The translations under genes and the position numbers were made by a program. Source: Allacma fusca (taxonomy: Eukaryota > Arthropoda > Collembola > Symphypleona > Sminthuridae). From it: 64,000 nucleotides of DNA. Below, piece by piece: positions 50,300 to 62,447 of this stretch. Location of the stretch: NCBI GenBank assembly GCA_947179485.1, contig OX359245.1, forward strand, positions 47,355,067-47,419,066. The letters are read 5' to 3'. Each line of letters opens with the position of its first letter. Position 1 is the stretch's first letter. The notes under the pieces are model-generated. The model was not told the origin of the DNA. It saw nothing but the letters and a program-made list of their open reading frames with translations, and did not search any database.

Positions 50300-50522
50300 G
50301 GGCGTACTCTCATAAAACATATTCCTTCCGTAATTGTAAATAATTTTGTCGGTATTACGGAAGGAACTAAATGGAAACAATATTCCAACCGCTTGCGAAC
50401 AGACATCTTACACTCACAATTCGTAAGTAATTACATACAGTCTGAACTTATGTGAGAGGTCTCTCCGTAACGGAAAAAAATTGTACGTGTACTGACAAAA
50501 CATGATTTATGTGAGTTCACCC
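50300..50522. mobile_element. PIF/Harbinger-type MITE, copy 2 (inverted)
   Basis: 223 bp, TTA TSD at 50297-50299 and 50523-50525. Ends GGGCGTACTCTCATAAA / TTTATGTGAGTTCACCC. The interior is the reverse complement of 6409-6632 with scattered differences, so both are moderately old. Confidence 0.85.
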
Positions 50523-50525
50523 TTA

Positions 50526-51586
50526 TTTGTTCTTGGCGAGAAAAAGTTTTCATGCAAAAATTAAATATCCCGCTCAAATTTCTACTAGGATTTTGATATT
50601 TGGTTTGAAAGGATTTTAGGGTTTAAAACTTTTATTTATTATCAATTTAAATCAAGTTTTGAATTTCTTATACAAACTATTTATTACTGTTTTCAAAGTA
50701 TCTGTTACAATTGTATACATTCCTTCTGAAGCGTTCCTGAAGATACAAATATATGCTTGTAGCAAATGTGTTTCGGAGGAACTTTGGAAACATTTTGGGT
50801 TTTGGGAATCGTAGTAATGTCAATGTGCAGATGTACCAAGAAGTCATTCCAGACAGAAATCATACACGCTATTTATGAGCCATTACAATTCAGAAAGCAA
50901 ATGAGTAAGTCCCAGTCACATGTGTACATTTTTCTATTTATTTTATTGTTTTAAAATAAAAGGCTGATTTAAATTGTTACATTAATGGTTTTTTAATTTT
51001 GAGTATTAGTGTCGCACAGGTTATTTATGCATGAACTGCATTGTGTTCATATTGCTTTAAAATATTTATATGCATATTTTTGTGTTTATAAAAAATGTAC
51101 TAGTCCATTCGTTTACCGACAGAAGTTAATCTTTAAATCTGACAATAAATTAGAGCAAACTGTTCTGAAAGGTTAATAATTATTATAAATTTAATTCGCT
51201 ATTAATTCAATTCATATTTTTTTTGTATGTAAACACTTTTTTATAGTGCACATTTTCTAGTCATTAATTTCTGATATGAAACTCTGTAAGCAATTGTAAA
51301 ATTAATTCTAAGCAGCATATACATGTGTGCACTGACGAAACACCGAAATAAGGAAAATATCAATTTATTCAGTATTTATTCACCCAATTTAAGATGCTAG
51401 GATTGAATTCACTCATTTCTTGAAACAGCGAAGATTTTTGAAAGTGATTTTGAAAAAATGCAAAAACAAAATGATACGCTTAAAAGTGGCAATATTTTGA
51501 GAAATGTATAATTAAAACTTGGCCTTGAATTCTAGATCTCAATTTAAAATTTTCAACTACTTTTAACATTGTTGCAATCATGATTG
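50526..51586. repeat. Old array stretch
   Basis: GTGTTTCGGAGGAACTTTGG at 50768 (as at 11007 and 43199) and ACCAAGAAGTCATTCCAGAC near 50835 (as near 11071). The ORF at 50766-50954 lies in this repeat and is not supported as a gene. Confidence 0.5.
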
Positions 51587-52203
51587 TTAGATTAGTTTGT
51601 TTGAAAATTCGAAACTAAAACTAAAATCGACCACCACTGGTTTTTTAGAAATGTAAGTTTCCACGCCGCTTAAGACATTGTTCGCATTGTTAACAAACGC
51701 TCTTAAGTAGATAATAACGGAGACATTTTTAACAGAGTAGCAAGAATAAAGACCATTAGAGAAAATTTGAACAGTTTGTTGAAAAGCAAAATTTTCTAGA
51801 AATTTCGACACATCCAGGGATATTTTTTTTCAATGGATGACTCGGTACACGAGGCGGGCTTTGGACATATTGCGATCTTAAATAATAAAAAATGTGGTGG
51901 TAAATTAGTTAAATCGGTACTAACCGGTGAATTTTTGTAACGATTAAAAATGTATGGCCTGTCAATGAATCCGTAGTGTGTAACTGTCTTTGTGTGTTCC
52001 AGTTCTGCATTCATATCTATACTTGTCGTAGTGGCTGCATCCCAAAAGCACAATAGTTTAGGATGATAACCGTACGACTCATATTTGCGCCAGTTTTTGC
52101 CGTACAAATTCCGTACGTACTTCACAAGAGACCTAAAGATGATTATATTTGAAGACATCCTCAGGATATTTTTAAGACCATGTGTGCTCTCTAGGTATAT
52201 CAA
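51587..52203 (-). pseudogene. Unidentified minus-strand ORF pair, possible gene remnant
   Basis: Two adjoining open stretches: 52203-51796 (136 codons, with KYVRNLYGKNWRKYES, then YGYHPKLLCFWDAATTTSI) and 51811-51587 (about 74 codons) in another frame. A GTTAGT...TTTATTATTTAAG segment at about 51927-51880 could be a 48-bp intron. The first part matches broken minus-strand sequence at 20613-20540 (FSLKYIWNLNGKN). I recognise no family. It could be the coding core of the amplified unit, best preserved here, or a chance ORF; the length is near the upper limit expected by chance in this composition. Confidence 0.3.
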
Positions 52204-54427
52204 TGTCCTAAATTAGAAAACGTTGTTCAGACCTTGCGCATGGTAATGTATGAAAATTTTTCCAGCTTCCTTTCAGTTCTACGATCAGATTACTTTTACC
52301 GCTAGAACATCCGTGAAATAGATACAGTGGCGTCGAAGGATATATATTTTCAAAGTTTTCGTATCTTAATTCGGCAAAATAAATTTATGTCAAAGCTGGT
52401 GGTTTTTAAGACCTAATAATTATGTATGCATATTTTAACATGAATGTGCAGACATTTTTAAAATATTGGAAGGCAATTTGAATGATGAAATATTTAGCTA
52501 TTGTCAAAGCGGATAAATTGCATTCCGTGGACGTCATAACTGGCGTTGTTCTGACCAATTGTTAATGCTGTCAGCTGTAACATCTACGCACAGAATAATT
52601 TTTTGATTGTAAACTTTCTATTTACTCCACACGGTCCGACTCAGAATCTTAAAAAACTGGGTACTCCAGAAATGAATTCTGGCTCTAAAAATTTTTCCTA
52701 TGGTTAAGTCACGAAACTAGAACCTAAGTCTAAAGCCAATTACATAAATCTACACTTGTTTTTAAAATATTAAAGTTGTATGAAGCTATGTATAAAATTA
52801 TAGCGTATTTTAGGAGTGAAACGTTGCCTTGCATTATGCTCAAGAAAAATAAATAAAAACGAATCAATTTAAAATCATTTATCCGAAATTAAAACCAAAA
52901 TTTTTGCAATTACAAACATACTGTATTGGAGTTGTTTTTAAAAGATTCATTTTCAAGGAAATATGTAATATATCGTCGCCTAAATTCCAAAAAGTACCAT
53001 TTTCATTTGCGAACCCGTTTAAAAAGCATAGGCCGTGAAATGAAAATGGTGCTTTTTAGAATTTAGCCAACAATTTATTCCCTTCCTAAGGAAATATCGT
53101 TTTGTACTGTATATCTGAATTGCAAAGAAGAACTCGAAGAGCATGCGATGTATCTTTCCAATTCAGATTTGTACGAAAACGAAATTATTGAATTAGTAAA
53201 AAAGCCTGTAATTATTACACTTTAGCATTTTTATTCACACATGTACTAGCATTTGTTTATGTTCGTTTCAAAAACACATTTATACTGCGACAAGACATAA
53301 TAATTTTGGCCTTGTGTGTTTGCTCCAATTAATTTTTCCATATGTTGACTGTCACTTTTTTCATATTAACTGAATTTGAATATGAACTGAAGACAAAAAA
53401 CGTAATAAGAAAGGTTTTCAATACTTACAAATGCTTCCCTGAGCTCCGTGATTTTCAAGAGGCGTTATTTGTATAAAATTCTGGAGGTTTTACAATGACA
53501 GCTCCGTGGAAGAACTTTATCCTGACAATTGAGGTCACAATAATTTAATCATAATGAACAAGCATGAAACAAATATTTAGTCCCAGTGGTCATACTGAAC
53601 ATTTGTGAAAATTTTGATTTTATAGCTTGTGACCTCAAACCCCACGCATCAATAGCACCAAATAATTATTTCTGCAATGCTGTCGCAAAGTAAATAATCT
53701 ACGACATTTTACGCTCAATTTAAAAATACAAACACTTTTGGAAAAAATGGTTTTGCTAATTTTTGTAATTTTATTTCGAATTTATCCAATAATGTTTAAT
53801 TTATGTCTGTTCTCAAAGTATTTTTGTACCAACGTAAAATATCCCAGTTGGTGACACAATTATAATTCATGATAATTTAAAAATGGAATTGTTTTCAGTT
53901 TCATTTTCTCAAAATCCAGTTGGAAGTCACCCCAAATTTAAAGTTACTTCAAACTTTTTTCAGTTTTTTTTTGTAAATTTCTTACGTTCATACACAACTG
54001 TAAGTTTAATTCAAGTGAACGTCTGAAATTGTTGAGCTTCCAGTGGATTACATTAACATGAAACTACGTATTTACAAGCAGCCGAGAATTAGAAAAACGT
54101 TATCTGGCGTCAAAGCGAAGGATTATTTATAACAAGTCATTTACTACTTCTAAATCAGCATCGTCTCTCTAGTAGGAAGGCTCTGTGACCTGGCGTGTTT
54201 CTAAATGTATGAATAATATGCGCAAGTTATTGTTATTATTCTAATTAACTTCAAAATTTAATATATGAAGCTTTTAATCTTTTTAAATTTTAAGTGAATA
54301 AATTTAAAATCCAGATAATCACCACTTTCTGGTATTTAAGTCGTGTAAACCATCATTATTTTTAATTACCGTAATTTACGTTACGTTCTAAGCAATTCGT
54401 TTTTAACAACGTTTCCATTTTCTACTT
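52204..54427. repeat. Old array, unit restarting near 52.8 kb
   Basis: GATACAGTGGCGTCGAAGG at 52321, the unit marker near 52830, an ATTTTTCCATATGTTGACTGT block near 53331, GGTGACACAATTATAATTC near 53850, CTGGCGTCAAAGCGAAGG at 54103, GCATCGTCTCTCTAG near 54160. No gene. Confidence 0.55.
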
Positions 54428-54780
54428 ATGGACAAGCTCCAGGCAGGTTATCTATTGAGCCTACTCCCAGGCCTTTGTCCAGTGCAGTGGTTTTTTCCTT
54501 CCCCGTCCTTATACTCCCTATCCTCACAGTGTAAGTGTCTTGACGTTCCCACTTATTATTGCTTAGCCATGGTTTTGGCTTCTCATACATGTGCCCTTTG
54601 TCAAACAAAAATTAGAACTAGGGCTTTGTTTCTGAAGTGTTATGGTTGCAAACTATTATATCACCGCACCTGTGTGAAACTAAGCCTAAAAACATACAGA
54701 TCTATAAATCTGGACCTGTGGTCTTGTGTTGCCGGTGTGAGTACAGCAGAAAAAGGCGCTGACAGTATTCTACCAAATGA
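54428..54780 (+). pseudogene. PHD-finger fragment of a non-LTR retrotransposon ORF1
   Basis: Open frame with a PHD-type zinc-binding pattern at 54590-54736: CALC, 12 residues, CYGC, four residues, His (KLLYHRTC), then WSC about 17 residues on. The ligands are C55, C58, C71, C74, H79, C82 and C100. The eighth ligand, expected at residue 103, is Gly (GGT instead of TGT), so the last site is lost. PHD fingers occur in chromatin proteins and in ORF1 of some CR1-like LINEs. The isolated, repeat-embedded context favours the LINE reading. The start at 54428 is arbitrary, and the frame runs on into the adjoining SINE. Confidence 0.6.
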
Positions 54781-54783
54781 AAG

Positions 54784-55318
54784 ACCGGGCCTGCGGTCTG
54801 GTGGTGTAGTGAATCTGTAAGGTTGCAGAAGAGTCGGCTTTCGACTCTAGCTCTCCCCAAAATAATTTCAGGTCATTTCTATCTTTCTCTATACACTATA
54901 GATATGCAAATGAGGTCTGGAGGCATGTTGCGCATTCTTGGAAGAGTATCAGCAGGAGTAGTGTGTGTCGTACACTGATAATGATTCGTAAGATGAATTG
55001 GTGTATTTGTATATACTTCGACTGCTGATATCTCGGATAAGATTGTGTCCGTGGCATGTCCCGTGTCTCCTCCCTTGTCTGCATATCCTCTGTCTCTACC
55101 TGTAGCTTCACAATTCACTCTCTCTCTCTCTATAGCTAAGTCTGCGTATGTGTGTGGTGATATACGTGCTTGCGAGACTGCGTGGATGCTGTGTGTGACA
55201 CCGGGTATGTGCTTTGAAACTGTATGTGCTAATGTATAGCGGACTGCACACGTAGCGGAGGCCTAGACCTCTACCTTCGGTTATTAGTCATATGATGACG
55301 AGTTTACATGCAGGCCTG
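54784..55318 (+). mobile_element. SINE-like retroposon, second copy
   Basis: Begins GACCGGGCCTGCGGTCTGG and matches the reverse complement of 16730-17254 plus 19150-19189 along its length, with the two later insertions absent. tRNA-like head: TGGTGTAGTG-type A box and TTTCGACTCTAG-type B box. It ends near ACATGCAGGCCTG without the poly(A) part, so it is 3' truncated. ORFs on both strands here (for example 54879-55118) are shared with the other copy and are not genes. Confidence 0.7.
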
Positions 55319-58300
55319 GGTGGAGAATCTTTACCACAAGAATTGAGACCACGAGCCTAACGCAAAAAAACAATGTAGAAGTGTAAGGCGTAAGAGGAGA
55401 ATTCTTGAACTTTCTATATAACGTGTGTATGTATGCGGGTATGCGGTAGCAACAGTAATGTACATATTGATGAGTGCAAGTATTATTGCGAATCAAATCT
55501 TCAAGGCCGTATAATGTAATGTCATTTTAATTGAATCGGATTTCATCGGGATATCGTTAAATTCTAATATCAATACTGATACTTACTTTCTAATTGCAAT
55601 TAGAATTCCAATACCTAATTCTACAATAATTTTAATTCCGGTGCCGATCCTAATATTTTAAATTTTCGGATTCTTTTTCAAATCCGATTCGAATTTTCAA
55701 CCCTGCAAAATCAAAATGTTTACTTTTTGTAACAACGAGACTGCAAAAGTTACTGGTTTATCTTTTCTCAAAGCTAAATATAGCCAAGCTGAACATTTAA
55801 AAAAAAACCTGCTGTAATAGGCTTTTAAAAATTTGATTTCTTTAACAAAAATCCTGGTTTTCTTCCACGTCTTTAAGAGAGTTGTATCAAGCGTTTTGAG
55901 TTAACGGAACGAGACAAATTAGGAAATATTTTGAAAACATTTTGTGCAGAATAGGAGAGAATTTAAAGTTCGTTGACGTTTTACTTGCTTGGGTTTAGTC
56001 TGACTTTACGATTTTAAAACATATGGTTAAAAAAATCGCTTTCTATATCTACATTGGTTTGTAAAGGGGCACATACCTTTGGACAACGAAACAGAATTTG
56101 CCAACAGAATCAAGATTTTGCCAAAAATCGGCCGTGTTGTTTGTTAATTTGTTAAAACAAGTGTCAAAATAGTGGCATCCCTTAAAAAACTGAGATGGCA
56201 ATTGTGTGATTAACTGTAAAGATTTTGCTATGTAATCCAGTAGTCTCTAAAGGTTGTAATTCCCATAACATAATTTTCCTCGGATTTCAATACCGTAGCC
56301 ATGTAGTTTTATATTAAACCTCAAATTCATGATGCTAACTTTGCAGCATCTGAGAGAATAGATACAATGGCGTCGAAGGAAAAATATTTTCAAATTTTGG
56401 TATTTTAAATCGGCAAAATACATTTTGTTTCAAAGCTGCTGATTTTCAGGGTATAATACGTAGTGTGACATGAATGTTCAAAAATGTTTTTAAATATCAA
56501 AAGAAAATTTAAACGAGCAAATGTATTGCCGTTGTCAAAGCCAACAAATTGTATTCGGCTGGACGTCATGACTGAACTTTGTTCGGACCGATTGAAGTTA
56601 TAAGTTAACGCTATAAAATTGACACACTGACCAAGGTTCTTGCTTAAATAATTAACTCGAACCTCCATCAAGGATTTCTAGACAGAATATTTTGTGCGGC
56701 GTGAATGCTAAAGCAATTTAGAAATACCTAGGCAAGAAACATCATTAACAGTTGTTATGTGATTGTTGTGTGACAAACGAAGTCCCAGAAAATATTTTGA
56801 CTGTGCACAATTGTAATGGGAAAAATCTTCTAAAATCTTCAATTTTGCTCCTGTTGGTGATAATTATGACCGCATTCTATCTCATCGGTCAAAACATGAA
56901 ATTTTGAAAATCTGGACTAGAATTTCTTGACAGTGGGGGAGTAATTACGTCGTACATTATAGAGACTAGTGGTGCAAAATGTATGTAAGATAGTAACTGA
57001 TATTATTCAGGATTTTAATTTCAAAATATTTATTTCAAATTTGAAAAAATATTTGAAGAGCGAAAGTTAAACATTTTATTTTAAACAATTGTTTGTCGAA
57101 GAAATGAATGTTGACTCACAAATGTTTTTATGAGTACGTCACGTAACTCGTACCTAGGTCTAAAGCCAGTTATATAAAGTACATTTGTTTTTAAATAGTT
57201 TTAAATAAAAAAAAGTAGACTAGGAGCAAAACATTTGACTACTTCTGTATCCAATGAATAGCTAAAGAGCATAGATATGTCTCTGGAATTCAGATGCGGA
57301 ATTTGTACGAAAAGGATATCCTAAGATTTTTAAAAAAATATTATATTTTCGTATCTTTTCGTTTTGAGTAGACAATACAATACAGGTGTTTATTTATGTT
57401 CGTTTTACAAACCCATTGAAACTGCGACAACGAAACTTCAGTAATGTGCAAAGGGAGGAAAGTAAAATTATTTGAGTTGGCTTTAAAGCTGCAAATCCTT
57501 TAAAAGCAATTGAGGCAAGATTGATGTTAAGAAAGACTATCTTTTTGAATGACAATTCAAAACCTTTCCCTTATATCTGTAGGTTTTAAAACCGAATTTA
57601 CTCACGTGGGTGGGTGCAGCTAGACTCCAATGAATTTACATTACCTTTCGTGCAAACTAAGCGTTCAGGAAAAAATGCATGAACAATGATCACGGGACTG
57701 TCCATGAAAAACTGAAGATCAGAAATTCCGTAATTCTGCATCATTCTCGCTTTTGCTCTTGAATCTGAATTTCTTCACAGCTTTTGGTCATGTCCATATT
57801 TCTACCCTAACAGTCCTACGCACTTAGAGAATTCATGAAATGTTTTACAAATTAGCCTAGAAATTGTGTTTGAAAATTAATATTTTGAGAAACATCAACT
57901 TTGCTTGACACTTCTCAACTCAAGGAGTTCAAATATTGACCCGGTTAGATGGAGTGAACTCTAGAAAATTTGTAACGACATTTGCTATTACCTTAGGGAG
58001 AATCAAATATTTTATAAGACATGAGGACTTGAGGTGGACAAAATAATAATGGTCTTGCATGTACATATGTTCCATTTAATTTTTCCACATGTACACTGTC
58101 CCTTCTTACTTTTTAAATAAATCTGGATGTGAAGGGTAGGCTCAAATGACAAAAAATGTTTCCCACACCTAAAAATGTTCCCTTGATCTACGGGAATATC
58201 AGCAGGCACTCTTTGAAAAAAATTCTAAAGGATTACCAGGGAAACCTGTGTGGAGGGGTTTTACCCTGAAAATTGAAGTCACGAGAATTAATCATAAGAA

Positions 58301-59407
58301 ACAACCGTAAGACAAATATTTATTGCCAGGTGTCAAAATGAAAATCTATGAAAAATCTGAGTTTTTTTCGTTAGTGATCACTGATACCTCAAAAATTGAC
58401 AAATAAACCAACCCCGTACGTACAAAAAACGTATTTTGATATAAATTGTAATACATCTCTATCTCTCATCTAAATTTGCGGGAACGTGTGACATATTAGA
58501 TATTTATTTGTGCCTGGCTGTCGCATATTAAATAATCTAGACCAGATGCTTTCATGTAATTTTATTTTTACACTAGAAATACTTTCAAACAGATTTTGAT
58601 AGGACGTGCAATTTTTCGTTACGATTTACTCCAAACAAAGTACATCAAAATGCAGTCTTGATCAACAGGCCTTCAAGCTTATGCGTGAAAATGGTCTTGC
58701 TGCAATAGAACTTCATCTCACACTACAGCCAACACGGCAAAAAGGCACTCAGTGGCGTGAAAGCACAAATTATTTTTAATTATATTCCACTTACAAGTGA
58801 CTTTTCAAAATGAAGTATTTAGTACATAGAAAACTTATTTTTGTACCATGGAAAGATGTCCCAGTTTTTGGCACGATTTAAATTTATATGAATTTATATT
58901 GAATTGTTTTTAATTACAATTGCTCAAAATCCAGTGGGAAGTAACTCCGAATTTAAAGCTACTTCCAAATTTTGTAATGGCCCCTTTTATACGCTTAGGT
59001 GTAAAACCGGGTTTTCGAACGCTGTACTAAAATCTACACATTTTTTGAACGTATTTTTCCGAGTTTTTAGTAAATTTCTTGCGCTCATACAGAACTGTAA
59101 GTCAAAATCAAGTGAACGTCTGAAATTGTTGAGATTCCAATGGAATACGGAAGAAAGGAGGTGGAAACCGTAACTTCACCATTGACCGAGGAGCAAGAAA
59201 AAGTTATCTGGCGTCAAAGTGAAGGGCTACATGTAACAAGTCATTTTCTACTTCTAAATCAGCATCGTCTCTCCGGTTAGGAAGACTCTTTGACACGGGA
59301 TGTTTAAAGTTAATTCCACATTTGTTTAATCGCTCGTTTTACAAGGCAAGGGTCAAAACAGGGTTTATACTAAAATGTACACATTTTTTGAGGTAATTTC
59401 CTCCTGT
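55319..59407. repeat. Old array stretch
   Basis: TGGAGAATCTTTACC near 55321, AACGAGACTGCAAAAGTTAC near 55734, ATACAATGGCGTCGAAGG at 56363, GCGGCGTGAATGCTAAAG at 56697, GGCTTTAAAGCTGCAAATCC at 57479, GGACTTGAGGTGGAC at 58025, GTGGCGTGAAAGCAC at 58752, CTGGCGTCAAAGTGAAGG at 59208. No gene. Confidence 0.55.
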
Positions 59408-59415
59408 GTTTGTAA

Positions 59416-60673
59416 CAGAGCTGCTTTCAGGTATCAGGTAGTACCTGAAAAATACCCGTCGGGTCGGGTTCGGGTCGGGTTCGGGTTAACTAAAATTAAG
59501 TACCTGGATATCGGGTCGAGTGCGGGTAGGTGTAAGATCCGCACTAGAAAATTCAAGTCGGGTTACCGCCAAGTTCGGGTAAAATAAAATACCTGAACAA
59601 TTTATCGGGTTCAAGTTCGGGTCACAGTATTTGAATTACCTGAACCCGAACTTGACATTTCAGGTAATTTGCAGGTATTTATTTCCGCCAAAAAAATCAA
59701 ACTTCACGCGAATAAAACCTTCCATTCTTCATGCAATATTTATAAGGACACTTGGGTTGGGAAAAATAGCGAATACCGAAGTGTTTAGCAAACCGTCAAC
59801 CAGGCTTGTACAGTGATTATCGATGAGAGTTAAAGTGCAATGGTTTTTTATTTAACAATTATTAGAAATAGGTCATAATTTCGATATAATTAGCATGAAC
59901 TTTAAGTATGTTTGAATTGAAACTGTAAGAATTCAACATAAGTGAAGAAGTAGCCGAAATCATCGAAGAAGTAAATCAAAGTGAAGATGACTCAAAACAT
60001 GGTCATAATCCAGAGAAAAAATCAATAGCATGCAGCCATTTCACCGACTGTGGTGAGACTCATAAATACACTTGTAATTATTAGTTCATTTACTCATAAA
60101 CTTCTAAAACAAAGCTGCCGGCATACCCTACATTTTTGCTAAGTAGATAAAATTGTAGGTTATGCTCAAATGTTTTAATATTTTGTAGGCACTTGTATAT
60201 AGACTGCATATTTCGAGGAACAAATATATATCGTTGGAACAAATCTCGGGAGTGATGTATGCAGGTTGTAGGTAGGGTCAAATCTCAGGAGTGATCTATG
60301 AATGTAGGTTAAACTGTAGGCTCTACGAAAGAATCTAAAAATATGTAGAATAAAATTTAAGGTATGCAAATATTTTGCCCAGCTTAGGCTAACAATAAGA
60401 TTAACATTAAATCAGTGGGTGAAATACCTGAAAGTCAAGTACGGGTTCAGGTTCGGGTCAGGTTCGGGTCGGGTTTACATTGGATCCGAACTTCAGGTAA
60501 TTTTTCAGGTACGGGTATCCTAGAAATACCCGAAGAAAAATACCTGACAAGTAAAGTATTGGCTCGGATCCGACTGAGCAAGTTCGGGTCGAAGAAATTT
60601 TTTACCTGAAATGTCAGGTGCGGGTCGGGTTCAGGTGCGGATCCTGATTTTTTGGTACCTGAGAGCAGCTCTG
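59416..60673. mobile_element. hAT element with GGGTTCGGGTC arrays
   Basis: TSD GTTTGTAA at 59408-59415 and 60674-60681. TIR CAGAGCTGCTTTCAGGTA against its inverse with one mismatch. Arrays of CGGGTCGGGTTCGGGT and TACCTGA at 59420-59680 and 60420-60660. The interior has short CTACATTTTTGC/GTAGGTTA words and no transposase. Confidence 0.9.
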
Positions 60674-60681
60674 GTTTGTAA

Positions 60682-61568
60682 GTATCTTGCGCTCAGACAG
60701 AATTGTGAGACAAAATCAAGTGGACGTCTGATATTGTTGACATTCCAATGGAATAAGAGAAGGAGATGCTGTTAGCTGCGTTGAAACCCAAGGTCTAGGA
60801 GCAATAAATAATTACTTGGCGTCAAATCGAAGGCTTAAATACACCAAGTCATTTTTATTTTCTAAATCAGTGTCGTAACTCTGGTATAGAATTAGTGTTT
60901 GACCCTGCACGTTTCCAGACAGCATATGCGTAATGTATTGTAATTTTAATTAACGTCAAAGCTCAATGGTTTGGACTTTTGATCCACTTTAATTTTGAAA
61001 TAATCTTTCAGTATAATTGCTAACATAATAATTGTAGTTGTGACATCATGCAAAGATGTCAAAGTACATATGTCATTAAGATAATAATTAGACTTTGACC
61101 AACCTAGACGTAAAAACCCGTCATTATAAAATAATTAGAAACGTACGAATTACCAAATAACGTTTCTACAGATAATACTCTATAAAACTCTCAAAAAGGT
61201 CTCAACATAGCACAGACGTTTCAGCAATTCATTTCTACAATTGACCAACTACGCGAGCACACAACCACTTTTACTCTCAGTAATTTAAATTTAAGGAACG
61301 ATGGTCCCTTCGAACCATGCGTTAATTTAGATAACTTCCAAACAGCTTACAGCCCTGTTGATAATTTTCGGAACGAAAGTGTGGATCTTGAACACTTTTG
61401 AATACTAAACATTCATAGTTCCAATTAAATTTTAACTATGGTTAAATGGTAATTTATTTATTTAGTAATTAGCTGAGTTCACACGAGACCGTGTTTGCGT
61501 AGTCATGTAACATGTTGGTGAATTTACAACCTGTTTTGGTGTAACTTAACAACTTCATGGAGAATAGA
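60682..61568. repeat. Old array stretch
   Basis: TTGGCGTCAAATCGAAGGC at 60828 with flanking blocks, then AT-rich sequence. No gene. Confidence 0.5.
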
Positions 61569-61570
61569 TA

Positions 61571-62445
61571 CTAGTGAATTTCCTATATAGTGGTTTCCAA
61601 GGGAGTGACAAATTCCTGCCACTATATAGGGATGCCACTATATGTTACTAATGGTTAACTATATACTATTGATGTTTTTAGACAATAATAGTAACTAAAT
61701 GCATTTATAAATTTATTTATTTTTACAGAATACTCAAAATTATGAGGTATGCTAAGCTTCATTGAGTTTAAGATGTTCAGTAACTTTAGGTTTCCTCATA
61801 CTATTAATAATATTAGTCGTAACAAACTTTTCGACTGCAATGTCACGATTCCAGAAAAAAAAATCCTGGAATTATGGCAATGGGAATTGCTTCCACTGAG
61901 TACTCTTTTTCACAATGAGGGTTTTCTTGACTGTCTGTTTAATGTCATTTTAAATCTTCAATATAATAATTCAATTTATTTTAAAAAACCAGCACGAATT
62001 GAAACTTATTAGAAGTGAGCCAAGGCAAAAATGGCAATGATTTGTATTATAACTGTTCGTTTTAACTTAAGTCACGGATCATATGCCGTAAATCCAGCTA
62101 ATTATACCAGGGCGTCAGTAAACCACAATAATAATCAAACTGTATTAACATTTGAAATTAAAATTGAACCAACCGAAATAAGCATTATTAACCGCCCGAA
62201 CGTTTATAACATCATGTTATACTTTTGTAGCCATTATCTAGCTATTTTTATGCCAACTGCCATTATAATTTCGCATTGTCTGGGCCACCGTAACACCTAA
62301 TAGTGTCATTATAGAGGGAATACCATTATAGCGGGTGCCACTATACTGTATACCTTTAACATTGCAAACCTCTAGGCAGGGATTTTTGGTGCCATTAAAG
62401 AGGGAATGCCATCTAAGAGGAAACCACTATATGGGAAATTCACTG
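61571..62445. mobile_element. pogo/Tigger-like element, full-length copy
   Basis: Left end CTAGTGAATTTCC and right end GGGAAATTCACTG, flanked by TA at 61569-61570 and 62446-62447. The left terminus has one extra T. Related uninterrupted sites GATACAATGGCGTCG (56361) and GATACAGTGGCGTCG (52321) confirm the insertion point. CCACTATA words recur near both ends. The ORF at 61749-62012 is not recognisable as transposase. Confidence 0.82.
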
Positions 62446-62447
62446 TA

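Noticed and set aside
50766..50954. 62-codon ORF as a membrane peptide gene
   Set aside because: The same block at 11.0 kb and 43.2 kb is broken or deleted; no start or splice context supports it.
54879..55239. ORFs on both strands (60-80 codons)
   Set aside because: They fall within a SINE-like element that is also present at 16.8-17.2 kb; low-complexity AC/GT-rich content keeps frames open.
59420..59680. GGGTTCGGGTC array as telomere-like sequence
   Set aside because: It is not the arthropod TTAGG repeat, and it lies inside a hAT element bounded by TIRs and an 8-bp TSD.
61749..62300. Two ORFs of 87 and 89 codons inside the pogo-like element as transposase
   Set aside because: No DDE motif or helix-turn-helix is visible, and the matching region at 43.3-43.9 kb is not open.
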